Virus record (IMG/VR): IMGVR_UViG_3300031951_000309
Location: 1 to 45,713 of that record
DNA: 45,713 bases
Origin: a virus
Reading direction: 5' to 3' (one strand)
In this document: piece after piece, positions 7,719 through 18,800 of the stretch
Numbering within the stretch: position 1 is the first letter of the stretch
Layout of the letters: each line of letters opens with the position of its first letter
Notes under the pieces: generated by a model
What the model was told of the DNA's origin: nothing
The model's input: the letters and a program-made list of their open reading frames with translations, nothing else
Databases searched by the model: none
Made by a program: the position numbers and the translations under genes

Positions 7719-8010
7719 AGACCTCTGTCTTCCCGCGCTTCTTCACCGCGATGATCGCGATCACCAGGATCTCCGGCGCCGCGTAGGCTGACAGGCCTAC
7801 CACGCCGAGCCACAGTCCTTCGGACTGGATGAAGTCGCGCGTCGCGAAGCCGACCATGATCCCGACGAACGTGGCGATCGCGGCCGAGATCGCGAACGCG
7901 GCGAGCGTGTACTTCTCTCCGAGCGCCAGGCGCCGGACAACACCGGCCGCGAGTGAGATCGAAAGCAACGTGGCCGCGTCGGTCCAAGCTGATGGTTGTT
8001 GGTCGTTCAT
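7708..8010 (-). CDS. Holin-like membrane protein (LydA type)
   Basis: A 100-residue protein with three hydrophobic stretches: AATLLSISLAAGVVRRL, the helix AAFAISAAIATFVGIMVGF, and LGVVGLSAYAAPEILVIAIIAV, with a basic C-terminus (KKRGK). The pattern of Gly/Ala-rich helices ending in SAYAAPEIL resembles LydA-family phage holins, which form lesions in the inner membrane. ATG at 8010 overlaps the stop of the upstream metalloprotein gene (ATGA). It is the last gene of the late operon and of a lysis cassette. Confidence 0.75.
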   Translation of the reverse strand: MNDQQPSAWTDAATLLSISLAAGVVRRLALGEKYTLAAFAISAAIATFVGIMVGFATRDFIQSEGLWLGVVGLSAYAAPEILVIAIIAVKKRGKTEVSKL

Positions 8011-8252
8011 TTGATCTTCCTGTACCCTTGGGCCCACAGTACTTCGGCGATGTACTTCGCCCGGAACTTTACCTTGCGCTCTGTCATCTTCCAATCCGCA
8101 AGGTGCAAGGCCTCGTGGACCATGACCTCGAGCGCGGCCCGCTCGCTCGCGATCTGAGGGTCGATCTCAATCGTATTGTCCGCCTTGCAAGCCAGGCCGC
8201 AGATGTCTCCCGGCAGGTCGCGCACGATCACCTTAGGCAGTTTCTTTTTCAC
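8007..8252 (-). CDS. Small HExxH putative zinc metalloprotein in the lysis cassette
   Basis: An 81-residue protein with VHEALHLADW near residues 45-54, an HExxH zinc site followed by Asp, as in small ImmA/IrrE- or SprT-like metallopeptidase folds. It is too short to assign a substrate. No signal peptide is visible. Its stop overlaps the holin ATG and its start overlaps the lipoprotein gene by 20 bases, so it is co-expressed with lysis genes. It could act on host protein or peptidoglycan cross-links; both are guesses. Confidence 0.65.
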   Translation of the reverse strand: MKKKLPKVIVRDLPGDICGLACKADNTIEIDPQIASERAALEVMVHEALHLADWKMTERKVKFRAKYIAEVLWAQGYRKIK

Positions 8253-8982
8253 GGCGCAGGTATCTCCAGGTTTTCACCACGGCGACGACGGCCAGGTTGA
8301 GGGCCAGGAACGCGAGCGTCCCGATCAGGACGTACTCTGACTTCTCTCCGCCGAAGAAGTCGATCAGGGGGCGTGCCGTAGCGGCGACCAAGACGCCGGC
8401 CCCGATCGTCAGGCCGGCGACCCACTTCTGGATCCCGATCAGATGACCGAACAGCAGGGCCGCGACGCCGGCGGCGATAGCCCAGGTCCCGTAACGGGTG
8501 AGCAGGCTGGCCGACTCGGCCAGGCTTGCCAGACGATCGGCATCGGCCTTGTCCTTGCGGGCCTGCTCGGCTTCAGCCTGGGCCTTGATCCGCGCGATCT
8601 CCTCGGCCTTGACCTTGGTCTCGAGCTCGTTGGTCCGCTTGTCCAGGGCGAGCTTCTCCGCCCTCAGTGAGGCGAGCGCCTTGTCGTCCGGCTTGGCGAT
8701 CCACCCCTTGAATTGGTCGACGGCCTTGGCCGTGGGATCCCCGGAAAGGGAGGCCAGCCCCTGCGTCGCGGAGTCATACAGGTTCAGCGCAGGAGCGGGA
8801 CCGGACAGCGAGGGGCGGATGGCCGTGTAGATGGCCAGGTTCTCGGCGACCTCGTCCTGCCAGACCTGGAGCAGGGTGGTCTGTTGGATCGGGGCCGGCG
8901 CCGGGACCGGTGGCAACGGCTTCTCGGCCGGCCTGGACGTGCATCCAGCCAGCGCGAGGAAAGCCACCGCCAGGAGCCTCAC
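8233..8982 (-). CDS. Lipoprotein with coiled coil and C-terminal membrane helices; spanin-like candidate
   Basis: A 249-residue protein. The N-terminus LLAVAFLALAGCTS has a signal peptide and lipobox (LAGC). A Pro-rich stretch follows, then a long Lys/Glu/Ala coiled coil (about residues 100-155), then hydrophobic helices (GTWAIAAGVAALLFGHLIG, a VAGLTIGAGVLVAAT stretch and YVLIGTLAFLALNLAVVAVV) and a basic tail. A lipoprotein anchored in the outer membrane and also spanning the inner membrane is the layout of unimolecular spanins, although several membrane helices instead of one is atypical. The GTG start at 8982 overlaps the stop of the preceding small membrane gene (GTGA). Position in the lysis cassette supports the idea. 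Confidence 0.6.
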   Translation of the reverse strand: MRLLAVAFLALAGCTSRPAEKPLPPVPAPAPIQQTTLLQVWQDEVAENLAIYTAIRPSLSGPAPALNLYDSATQGLASLSGDPTAKAVDQFKGWIAKPDDKALASLRAEKLALDKRTNELETKVKAEEIARIKAQAEAEQARKDKADADRLASLAESASLLTRYGTWAIAAGVAALLFGHLIGIQKWVAGLTIGAGVLVAATARPLIDFFGGEKSEYVLIGTLAFLALNLAVVAVVKTWRYLRREKETA

Positions 8983-9116
8983 TTGCCGAACTCGTCGGCT
9001 AGGGATTTGGCCTTGGCCTCGATGGCCTTGGCCTTCTCGGCGTTCTTGCGATACGCGAGGGCGCCTACCGCCACGCCGGCCAGGAAGAAGACGGCGAGAA
9101 AGATGAAAGTCGTCAT
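8979..9116 (-). CDS. 45-residue single-pass membrane protein
   Basis: The short frame MTTFIFLAVFFLAGVAVGAL, then AYRKNAEKAKAIEAKAKSLADEFGK, is one hydrophobic N-terminal helix and a charged coiled coil. Its TGA overlaps the GTG of the lipoprotein gene, which makes a real coupled gene likely despite the size. It could be the inner-membrane half of a two-component spanin, a pinholin or an antiholin; i-spanins are usually longer. The ATG at 9116 is the only start giving the hydrophobic N-terminus. Confidence 0.65.
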   Translation of the reverse strand: MTTFIFLAVFFLAGVAVGALAYRKNAEKAKAIEAKAKSLADEFGK

Positions 9117-9132
9117 GACTATTACAGCCTGT

Positions 9133-9435
9133 TCATCGCCGGCCAAGGGTCAAACGTTTCAGCCACCTGTAGACCTTGCCGATCTGCTCGAAGCTTGCGT
9201 CGTGCTTGATCGTGTTTGCCATACGGCTGATCACGACGACATTTCCTGGCACATACCCCAGGGCCGGGTCGATCCTGTCCAGGCTGGGGGCGTGCGGGTG
9301 CGGGATGTGATCCTTGCCGGTCTCATAGGGGACGCCAAGGACCGGGCACATGGTGCCGATCTTAAAGTCTTTCTCGGTGATCGAGAAAGGGATACCGCTC
9401 TTCTTAGCCCGTTGACGGGCCAGGGAGAGGAGCAC
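9133..9435 (-). CDS. HNH/His-Me finger endonuclease-like protein; true start probably upstream
   Basis: A 100-residue protein as called from GTG at 9435. RAKKSGIPFSITEKDF, CPVLGVPY, then PSLDRIDPALGYVPGNVVVIS and AN.IKHDAS match a phage HNH-like endonuclease family with its DRID.A.GYVPGNV active-site region. Only one cysteine is present. Family members carry a basic N-terminal helix, and the in-frame codons upstream (9436-9507) encode just that: RRDWIRRYRKDNPAR. No ATG, GTG or TTG lies there, and the frame runs back without interruption to the TGA of the upstream gene at 9508-9510. Either a non-canonical start is used or the TGA is read through. Confidence 0.7.
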   Translation of the reverse strand: MLLSLARQRAKKSGIPFSITEKDFKIGTMCPVLGVPYETGKDHIPHPHAPSLDRIDPALGYVPGNVVVISRMANTIKHDASFEQIGKVYRWLKRLTLGRR

Positions 9436-9507
9436 CCTTGCAGGATTGTCCTTACGATAGCGCCGGATCCAGTCCCGGCGCTGTTGTCGGGTCTTGGCCG
9501 TATCAGG

Positions 9508-9837
9508 TCAGCGCCACTTGCCGCTCCGCAGGAGCAGGCCGATCACGCCGTAGTTCGCGAGATCCGCCCAGGAGTCTTCGACGCTCTCGTGGTTCACGGC
9601 CGTGTCGCCCTTCATCTCCTTGGTCAGGAGGTTGCGGAGGCGACTGACCTTGTCCTGCGATCGCACCATGACACCCAGCTCGCCGTTGAGGGTGATGTTG
9701 CTCGACCCGTAGTCCTGCTGTTTGCGGTCCATCAGCAGGGCCAGGGGGAGGATGGCGCGGAGGTACTCGCGACCCATCTCGGTCTTGAGGCCGAGCTCTT
9801 CGTGGAGTTTGTCGGCCAGGGCGTCGGTGTTGGTCAT
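9508..9837 (-). CDS. MazG/DUF1599-like nucleotide-metabolism protein
   Basis: A 109-residue helical protein. MDRKQQDYGSSNITLNG, then GVMVRSQDKVSRLRNLL and ESVEDSWADLANYGVIGLLL, match the DUF1599 (nucleotide modification associated domain 1) family, related to MazG-type nucleotide pyrophosphohydrolases, with the acidic metal-binding residues in ESVEDSWADL. It may clean or reshape the nucleotide pool. The ATG at 9837, directly after GCCCAAC, is preferred to the ATG at 9846. It ends in KWR-TGA, in the same frame as the downstream HNH gene. Confidence 0.72.
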   Translation of the reverse strand: MTNTDALADKLHEELGLKTEMGREYLRAILPLALLMDRKQQDYGSSNITLNGELGVMVRSQDKVSRLRNLLTKEMKGDTAVNHESVEDSWADLANYGVIGLLLRSGKWR

Positions 9838-9887
9838 GTTGGGCATGGACCATCAGCATGGCCCAGGCCCAACATGTGTCAACAGGT

Positions 9888-12800
9888 TCAGCGCCCGTCC
9901 GAGCGTCCTGAGCTCCGGCCGCTTTCGCGGGATCCGGTCCTGGGGTCCGAAGAGGCCTTCTTCTTTTCCTTCTCCTTGCCGGCGACAGTGTCGACGACCA
10001 GCTCATTGAAGGCCTTAGAGGCCAGGGCCTGGTCTACCACGGCGGCGATCGGCGCCGGGGCGTAGGTGCTGACGACCGCCTGGGTGCCAGGAACAGCCAC
10101 GGATCGCGTGAGGCTCTTGGTGATCGCACGCTCCTTGCCGTTCGACTTGGTGGCCTCGCGCTCGAAGTTCTTACCGAGGCGCACGCCTTCGTCGATGATC
10201 GGAGGGAGCTGGCCACGTCGGGCACGCTGGACCGCTTCGGTCTTTCCGCCGGTCAGGCCGGTGTAGCTAAGGCCGTCGATCATGTGGTTGAGCAGTGTCT
10301 TCTTCTTGAGCTCCTCCTTGTCCTCTTCGTCGCCCAGGGCGAGCACTCGGAGAGCCAGGAAGGCGGCGGCGGACACGGCCATGGCCGGGATCGCGCTGGC
10401 GCGGGCGATCATGCGGGCACGCTCGGCCGGGCTGAAGAAGGTCGCCTGGCCTCCCTCGGACTCGGAGCCGCGGAAGCCGGACGCGATGTCGCGGGCCATG
10501 GGCTTTGCGATCTGCTCGCGGAACGCGGCAGGGTAGTTAAGGAAACTCATGACGGCCTTGCCCCAGAAGTTGTCCTGAGAGATCGCCTTGTTTCGTTCGC
10601 CGCCTGGCTTCATGGCTCGGTTGGAGCTGACCATGGCGCGGGCGGACTCCATGCGGATAGCCTTTCGGGCCATCGCGGCCATTGGGTCAGTGGTATCCGC
10701 GAGCATCTCGTTGAACTTTCCGCTAGCCCGGGCCTTTTCCCACCAGGTTCCGAAGGCGATCATGTTGGCGTCGTTAACGCCGGCACGGCGCAGGCGCATG
10801 ATAGCCTCGTTCCGGGTCGTCATCGCGTCACCCTTGTATCCGACCTTCTTGAGGGCGCGGGCCAGGATGTTGTCGCGGAGGAACTCAGAGACATGCTGAT
10901 CCAGACGGCCGGCGGCGTAGCGTGCGCCCATGGCGCGCTTGGCATTTTCAGAGGCCTCGATGCCGTAGGCCTGGGCCATACGACCGGTGGCATTGGAGAT
11001 CTTGCGCGCGGCCCGGTCGGTTCGGCTGTCCTCGCGGAAGTCGGCCTTATTGTCCAGGGCGTAGGCGCTGTTCTCCATGATGTTGTGCACGCCGGCGGAG
11101 TCCATCAGGCCGGTGATCCGAGCGAGCTCCATGTTGCCGGTCTCGCTGTTGAGATCGACGCGGAGGAACTGCTTAAGCAAGGCTCGCTGGCGCGGGCTTA
11201 GCTCGGCCAAGATCGCGGCAAACTCTTTGAGCATGACGACCGGTGCGGTGATCGCGCTGAACAGGTTCCCGGGGATTGCCTGGGCCTGTGCCTCCAGGAA
11301 GTTGGTAAGGAACGTCGACTTGAGCTTCGACATGTTGCTCAATCCGAGGAGCGCATTGGCCATGGCGTGAGACCCCTGGGCCGCAGGAGTGAGGGCTCCC
11401 ATGGCGTCGAGCACCATCTCCTTGATCCGGGTGATGTCGACCTCCTTGACGCCCTCCTTGCGCATCTGCTCGACCATGCTGTTCCAGGTCTGCCCATCGG
11501 CGCCGAAGCGCCGGGAGAACTCGGCAAGGGTAGTGGCACGGGCGATGTAGTTATTCCATGCGTGGCGCGGGTCGTTGTGGAAGTACTCGCGGAGCATGGC
11601 CCGGGCGGAGTGCTCGAACACACGGCTCTTCAGGAAGTCAGCCCTGTTCTGGTTGCGCGGGTTCGACGCCAGGATAAGGCCCTGGCTCTGGTCGCCGCCT
11701 TCGGCGCCGGAAAGGATCGCGGCGGCCAGGTCCTCAGCCTGCTGGCGGGGGTTGGCGACCTGGAGTTTCTTGATCTCCTCGAGCATGGCGTTCTTCCGGT
11801 CGGACATCTCCTGGGTGAAGCCGCCGTTCTGGGCCGCTTCCTGGTCGATCTGCTGGATGTACTTTTGGAGGCTCCGGATCCGCTTCGGGTTATTGTCGAT
11901 GTAGGCCTGCTCGGCCGTGTCGATGAATGCCTGCTCGTCCTTTGCGACGGCTTCGGCGTTGAACGAGTGAGGGATCGCGTAGCCCTGGGCGTAGTTAAGT
12001 TCAAGGCCTGACTGGCGCAGGTAGGTGTACAGCTCGTCGGACAGGGCCTGGAGGTTCTGCACAACCTGGCCGACCGGGCCGGACGGCATCGGGATCTCGC
12101 CGGCCAGGGCGCGGGCGATCGTGATGTCGAGCGCGCGGATCTGGTCCTGGCTGAGCTTGGCCAGGGGCTCAAAGGCGTCGGCCAGCTTGTTGCGGAAGAT
12201 GCGGCGATTGGCGTCGCGCTCCTCGTGGTAGGTCTCCTGGGCTCCGGCGTCGATGTTGCCGCCGAGGCGGTTAAACATCTCGGCCACGCGCTTCATTGTC
12301 TTGGACCGGGTGTCGTTCGCCAGCAGGTGCATGTTGGCGGCGATCGGGTTCAGGCCCTTGAGCAGTCGGTCGGACGAGGTGAATGCGATACCGCTGGCGA
12401 CGCTGATCAGGTCGCCCATGGCGACGCCGGCGATCGTAGCTCCCGCGGCCTTGGCGGCTCCGGTCGCGGCCTCGACAGTGGTCGGGGCAAGGGCCAGGGC
12501 GCCGGCGGCGAGGCCGGCCTTGCGCGCGGTGGATCCGGTCGACGGGACGTCCTCGTCGCGGGCGGACTGGATGCTTTCTCCGGTCGGGTTCCATCCGAAC
12601 TCCTGGATGCTGTTACCTTCAGTGAAAAGATCGCCGGCGCGAACCTGGCGCTCAATGATGTCAAACCCGTTCTGGAAACGTTCGCCGTGCTCGGCGGCGT
12701 AATCGCGGGAAGGAGTGACCCAGTTACCTGGGGTGATCTCGGTGGCTACACCCTTAGGTACAGCTCGGTAAACAGTCACCATGGCGTCCGGTTTGCCGCG

Positions 12801-15800
12801 GACAGACTGGATCAGCTTGTGGATCTTGACGTCGTCAGCTCGACGCGCGCCATAGTACCTGGCTCCGTTCGGACCATAGATGTCCTCGGGGTAGGTCCTA
12901 TCCATCGCATCCAAAGAGCCCTCTCCGTTGGTACCATCCGGAGCTCGGTGTGATCCGCGATAGTCACCATCCTCGTCGCGGGCGCTGAGGATCTGCGTGT
13001 CGTTATCCTGGACGCTTTTGTCGAACTGGGCCTTGAGCTGTCGGGCCTTGGCCTTGTCTCCGGCGGCGTTAGCGGCCTGGATCTCGTTGATAAGACGGCG
13101 CTGTTCTGGCGTGTACTGAGGAATGTTACCCTGGATCTCGCGGCGATCACGGAACTTTTGTCCACGTTCGTAGAAGTCTACTCCGTCGCGTTCCGCCATC
13201 TCGACTAGATCGTCATCGCTTCCTTCGTAGCCAAACTGATCGTACTCGTCAGTTGCCTCGGTGGTAGACTCAAGGATGTCCACGTTCTTCTTGCCGAGGA
13301 GCTTTTGCATGCTCTTCAGCGGTCGTGCTTTCGGGTCAAGAACAGTGGAGACGGCGGTGTCAACCGGAGGGTTTGCACGTTTCCCGAGCTCATAGACTTC
13401 AGCCTGTAGGATCGTGGAGAGGCCTCGACCCTGGAACTTCGGATCGACGTCGATCATGTCGAGACTTACCAATCCCTTCCCATCCTCGTACACCTCGGAG
13501 GTCATGTCGAGATTTGCTACCGGCTTGCCGTCGTACTTGATCTGGGCGGCGTAGCCGCCTGATCGTTCGTCAGGAGCGAAGGCAAAGCTGTAACGCGAGC
13601 GCTCGTTTTCAGGGATCCGGAGAGCTTCGCGGGTCATGAAGCCGCCATTGGCCAGGGCCTTGTCGCCGTGGTTAGTGAGCTCGCCACCTGGCGTGGTGAA
13701 CTCGAGGCCGGCCTGATCTTCGTCACGCGCGCTCAAGGCGGTATCCTGGTCGACCGATCCAGGCTTCTTGCCGACGACGAACTCCTCGTATGCTCCACGC
13801 AAGCCGACGTTCATGGCGATGACGTCGTCGACCGGGATCTCGCGGCGCTCGATGTTGCTTCCGTACTCCCTTGCGCCGGCCTCAGTTGAGTGCCAGTTCT
13901 GCGTCGCCTTCTGCTTCTGCTTGCCATGCGCCCGGTAGAGCACGATGGTGTCGCCGAACTGCCGGCGGAGAGCTTCGCGGGTCCTGTCGAAAGCGGAGTA
14001 CAGATCGGACGGGGAGACGTTCGCGTTCTCTCCGTTCATGATCACGTCGACCGCGGTATCCTGGTTGATGCGCACACCCAGGGAAGCCTCGGTGAGTGCG
14101 TCGAAAGCCGCCCGGCTGGAGGCGAGCTCATCGGACGCGATCTTCACGATCTCAGAAGGGATCGCGCTACCGCGCTCCTGCATCGGCTTAATAAGCTCGA
14201 GCTTCAGGCCTCGGCCGGCGCGCATCTCGAACCGGTGCGTCTCGAGCTCCATGCCGAGCTTGGAGTAACGTGCACCTTCCTCGCGGCTGAGGTTGCCCTT
14301 GCTGGCGAGCGGAAGGATCTCGCGCTTGATCTCCTCGATCCTGGCCTTGCGTTGCTCGACGGACATGGGAGCCTTGGCAGGCTCCTCGTCGCGGGCGCTG
14401 TAGACCTGGTCGCGGCGGATGCCGTAGGCGGCTTCGCCTTGCTCGGCCTCTGCGTAGTCTGGCGTCTTCTGCTTGAATACGATGTTAAGCGCGTCGATCT
14501 CATCGTTGACCTGGATGTCTTCATCGCCCTCAAGCTGTTTAATAACTTCGCCAACGGCTTCGCGGTGATCCCATCCCTTGAACGGGAGGAGGACCATGGT
14601 GGCGCCGGCCATCTTTGCGCGCTCGACGGCTTCTGCCGCGACTGCGACCTGTGCTCGAGGATTGTCGCCGGTGATCATCTCAACGGTCATGGCCCAGCCC
14701 TCTTCGAGCTTAGGCTGTTTGCGCTGGATCTTACCATCAATGTACTTCGGTCGCTTCGTAAAGACGCGATCCTTGTCCATGACCAGCTGTGCTTCCGCTA
14801 GGATCTCCCCGTCTTTTCCGATCACGGTCATGGAGTAACCGGTCGGGTCTCCATAACTGTCTGCGTCGTAGTACTCTTCGTCCAGGGACTCGGACGTGAT
14901 CCTTGCTCCGTTCGGAAGGTTCTTCTTCGCCGTCGGGCTGTAAAGGCTGTCGACACTTCCTTCCACTTCAAGGAACAGTCGGTCGGTATCCAGGAACTGC
15001 TTTCCGGCAGGCTCCTCGTCGCGTGCGCTGTACGCCGTCTTCTTGTCGATCTTGTACCCGTTGTACCCATCTCCGCCGACAGCGTTGAACGTGATGTCAG
15101 GTTCAGTCCTGGCTACGTGACCAAACAGGCCAAGCTCTTTCTCGTCGATCTCGCCGGCATAGTCGTGACTGACGAAAATGTCAGTGATGCCGGCTTGGCG
15201 GGCGCGCTCAAACAGCTCAGAGATCAGTCCGATCTTGGCGCTCTCCGGAGTTTTGTTGTTCATGCCACCCTCATCAGTGAAAAGGACGGTCAAGGCGCCG
15301 GCCGCAGATCCTGGGCCGCGAGGCTCAAAGCGGAACTGGATACGATACTCATGGACAGGCGATCCGCTTGCCGGCATGAGCTCCTTTGAGACTACTCGGA
15401 ACTCGCGACTTTCATTCCTTCCCTGCGGGCCCGAGTCACTCCCCTGCTGGACCAGGTGGTAACCGGCCAGGTTCTTTCTGGCCGTCTGACTAGCAGGAGC
15501 CAGGGTCGTGAAACGCTTCAGGTTGTACGGGTAAGGCATGCCTTCCGGCTTCGGGATCTCGCGGCCTGTTACCATCTCATCAAAGGCCTTGAAGGATCCG
15601 GCGCGCGACGGCTTAGGGATAGATGGACCTTCCTCATCGCGGGCGCTGAAGACCTCCGGTCCGGTGAACGGGCCGGCGTCGGTGAAGTCGTAGCCGCGCA
15701 TGGAGTCGACGCCTTCGCCCATGTATTCTGCGAGCTTCTCCTTTATGTAGTTGCGGGTCTCGGCCTTGATCGCCGGCGAAGACTGGTTCTTCTGGAGCAG

Positions 15801-18800
15801 GGAGATCCTTACGACGTCACCGGTCGCGTCGATGCGTCCATGGGCCGGACCGCTCAGCAGGCCAGACAGGCCACCCTGCTCTTCCCAGTCGAGGTGGGTG
15901 GGCATGCGGACCCAGCCTGAGGACATGCCGTCTTCATCGCCGTCAGTATTGACGCCGATGCCCTTGTCTTCGAGCTCCTGGACGGAGGTTACCTGTAGCT
16001 GTCCCTGACGGTCGACGGCCCACAGGAACTGCTTCGACTTGTCGGCGTCGACGTCATGGCCGACGTCGGTCCACCACTTGATCTGTTTCGGCTCAGGCGC
16101 GCCGGCGCCCTGCTTCGCCTTGAAGAAGGCGTCGCGGTAGCCGCCCGGGATCGGGGTGTTCTCGCCGTCGTCGCGGGCGGAGCGCGTGCGCGGGATCGGC
16201 TTGTTCGGCTCGAGCTTGTCGATGTTGTCGACGCGGGTCTGGCGATCCTGGTCGGCGTCGCCGAAGCGCGAAGCGCGGTAGTCGGCGGTCCGCTGATCGT
16301 CCATGACCGGGTTCTGTCCGCCGGTCCTGTCGTAGCCGTGGAGCTTGTCGCGCTTGAAGTCGGAGGTGTAGGCGCCTTCCTGGAACTTGTCCCAGATGGC
16401 CTCGACCTTGTCCTTGCCGAAGACGTCCATGAGCGCCTTCTTGATCTGCGACATGAGCTCCTTGAGCTTGGCGAAGACAGTCGGCATGTTCTGGCTGTTG
16501 ACGCGCGCGTCGTCCCGGGCCTTGGCCAGGTCGGCGATCGTGTCGGCGAAGTACTCCGAGAAGTTGGTCAGGCGGTAGGTCTCGTCCGTGCGGGCCAGTC
16601 GCCAGCGGCCGGTGTTCGTGTCGCGGCGGAACAGGCGCGAGACCTGCGACATGTCGATGTCGTTCTTCTTGGCGAAGTCGATCAGCTGGGCGTGGGAGAA
16701 GCTCTTGTCGAGCCAGTTGCCCTCGCCCAGGAGCTCGCGAAGTCCCTTCTTGTCCTTGAGCCACTTGGCCCGGTCGCGGAGGAACTGCTGGCGCGCGGCC
16801 TCGAGATCCTTGGCCGGGACCATGCGCTCGAGGTGGTGGGCGACCTCGTGGGCGAACGTGTGCTTGAAGACGCCGGGGCGGTTCGTGTTGCGTACGAACA
16901 GTTTGACCAGCTCGGCGGCGGCGTTGTACTCGCCGCGCACGCCGGCGCCAGGCTCGGCCTGGCTGACGCTGACGGCCAGGTTGTCGAGGTAGCCGTTCTC
17001 CATCAGCTTCTCGACGAGACGGAGGGCGGCGGTGGCCTCCTCGTGCGTCAGGCTTCCGCCTCGGCGGAGCTCGTTGATCAGCTTCTGGGCGATCTGCTCG
17101 TTTCCGCGCCGGCGCTGGGCCGGGTCGGTGTTGCCGGCCTGAGCCTGGGCGCGCGCGGCGCGCCGGCGGTCGAGCTCAGCGGCTTTGCGCTCGAGCTCGT
17201 TCCAGGTGGCTTCGTCGCGTTCGGACCTTACCTGAGGTCCTTGGGGACCTCGTCCAGTTGCTCCTTGGTCAGGCTCGACTCCATCACGCCCCAGTTGAGT
17301 GCGATCCAGTTGTCCCTGGTCCTGTCCAGACCCAGCTCCCTGAGCGCCCTGTCCGTCGGGTCGGAACCAGGTCGGACGGCCGTAGGCTCCATACGATCGG
17401 GCAGTCGCGATCCGGCGATCGGCTTCGGCTCGGTCGATCTTCCGTTCGGCATGGAGGGCCTCGATGAACTCGATCCGGGCGCGAAGGACTTCGGCCTCGA
17501 GCTGGGATCGGGCTGTTGCGATGTCGATCTTACCATCTCGGTAGGAGCTCCAGATGGATTTGATCTTGGTGATGTTCTGTTCATTGGATTTGTAGGTGGC
17601 AGGGAAGAGTCCTCGGACGGCTTCCCACGTGATCGACTGCATCTCTCGAGGCAGAACCCCGCGGGCCTTGGCCGCTTGACCATAGGCGTGGGCGTAGATC
17701 GGGTAAAGCCCGGAAAGGCCGGTCATGTCGGTGCCGCCGGCTCCGCCCAGGTTGTCCTTGACTTCGGGGTCCTCGCCGGACAGGGGCTCCATCAGGGCCG
17801 CGGCGACCGCGTGGGTGTCGATCGTGACCTGGCCGTCGCGAGCTTCGGGGTCAATGATGTTGTTGTAGAAGTTGCGGACCTTGTGCTCGCCGCCGAGCTG
17901 GGAGCTGATGTTCTCCATGCTCTGGTCGCGGACGATCGCGAAGCACTTTTCGATCGTGCCGAAGCCCCCCCAGGCTACGTCGGCGTCTTCGCCGTCCAGG
18001 CTGGTGAACGGGCCGTCCTTGCCGCCCTCGGGGGTGATGACGTCGTAGGAGCGCGGGTTGTAGGCCTCGTCGTACGCGCGGAGCGCGATGGCCTGGAGGC
18101 GGGCGACCTTGATCTCTCCGATCTTCTGACCGGCCAGTCCGAGGGCGTCGACGGCGTCGCGCGCTTTCTTGCGGATAGCGTTGGCGCGCTTAGACTTGTC
18201 CTTGTCGTCAGGGTACTTGGTCCGCTTCTCCTTTGGGATGCCGGCCTTGGTTTCCTGGAGGTCGAGCGCGATCTTCGCGATCGCGTTGCGGGCCTTCATC
18301 GCGTCGATCATCTTCTGATCGACCGCGTGACCGGACTTGTTCAGGATGATGTCGAGGGCGCGCTCCGCGAGGGAGACGTTCTTGTACCAGTCCATCTGAG
18401 GCGACAGGACGGCGAGCACGCCGGCCGCGGCCTCATGGGAGATGCCGTGCTCCTCGGAGAGACGCTTCGCGATGAGGTTGGCGCCGACGTACCAGAGCTT
18501 GCTTCGGCCTCGGATTTCGGGCGGCACGCTGTCGAACATGTGCAACAGGTTGCCCTCGACGTGCTTCATGAACGCGTCGATGACCTGGCGGTCCGACATG
18601 GACGGGTCGTGCTTGAAGCCGGCGATCTTCTTGAGGCGCTTCGCGAAGTCGCGCATCTTCGTCGGGTTTGAGTAGACAGTGGCGATGTCGGACTGGAGGT
18701 TGTAGGCGCCGGCGTCCTCGGTCGCGGAGACCGCGCTGGGGAAGCGGGTGCTGGCCAGCTTGGAACCCTTCTCGAAAGCCTTCGACACGGGCAGTCCGTC

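Noticed and set aside
15267-15282. CTGATGAG on the minus strand within the giant gene
   Set aside because: Encodes part of FTDEGG and lacks the other hammerhead parts.
16056-18671. 871-residue plus-strand frame opposite the giant protein
   Set aside because: Antisense shadow: Leu/Val/Asp/Arg-rich, without domains, caused by third-position GC bias.
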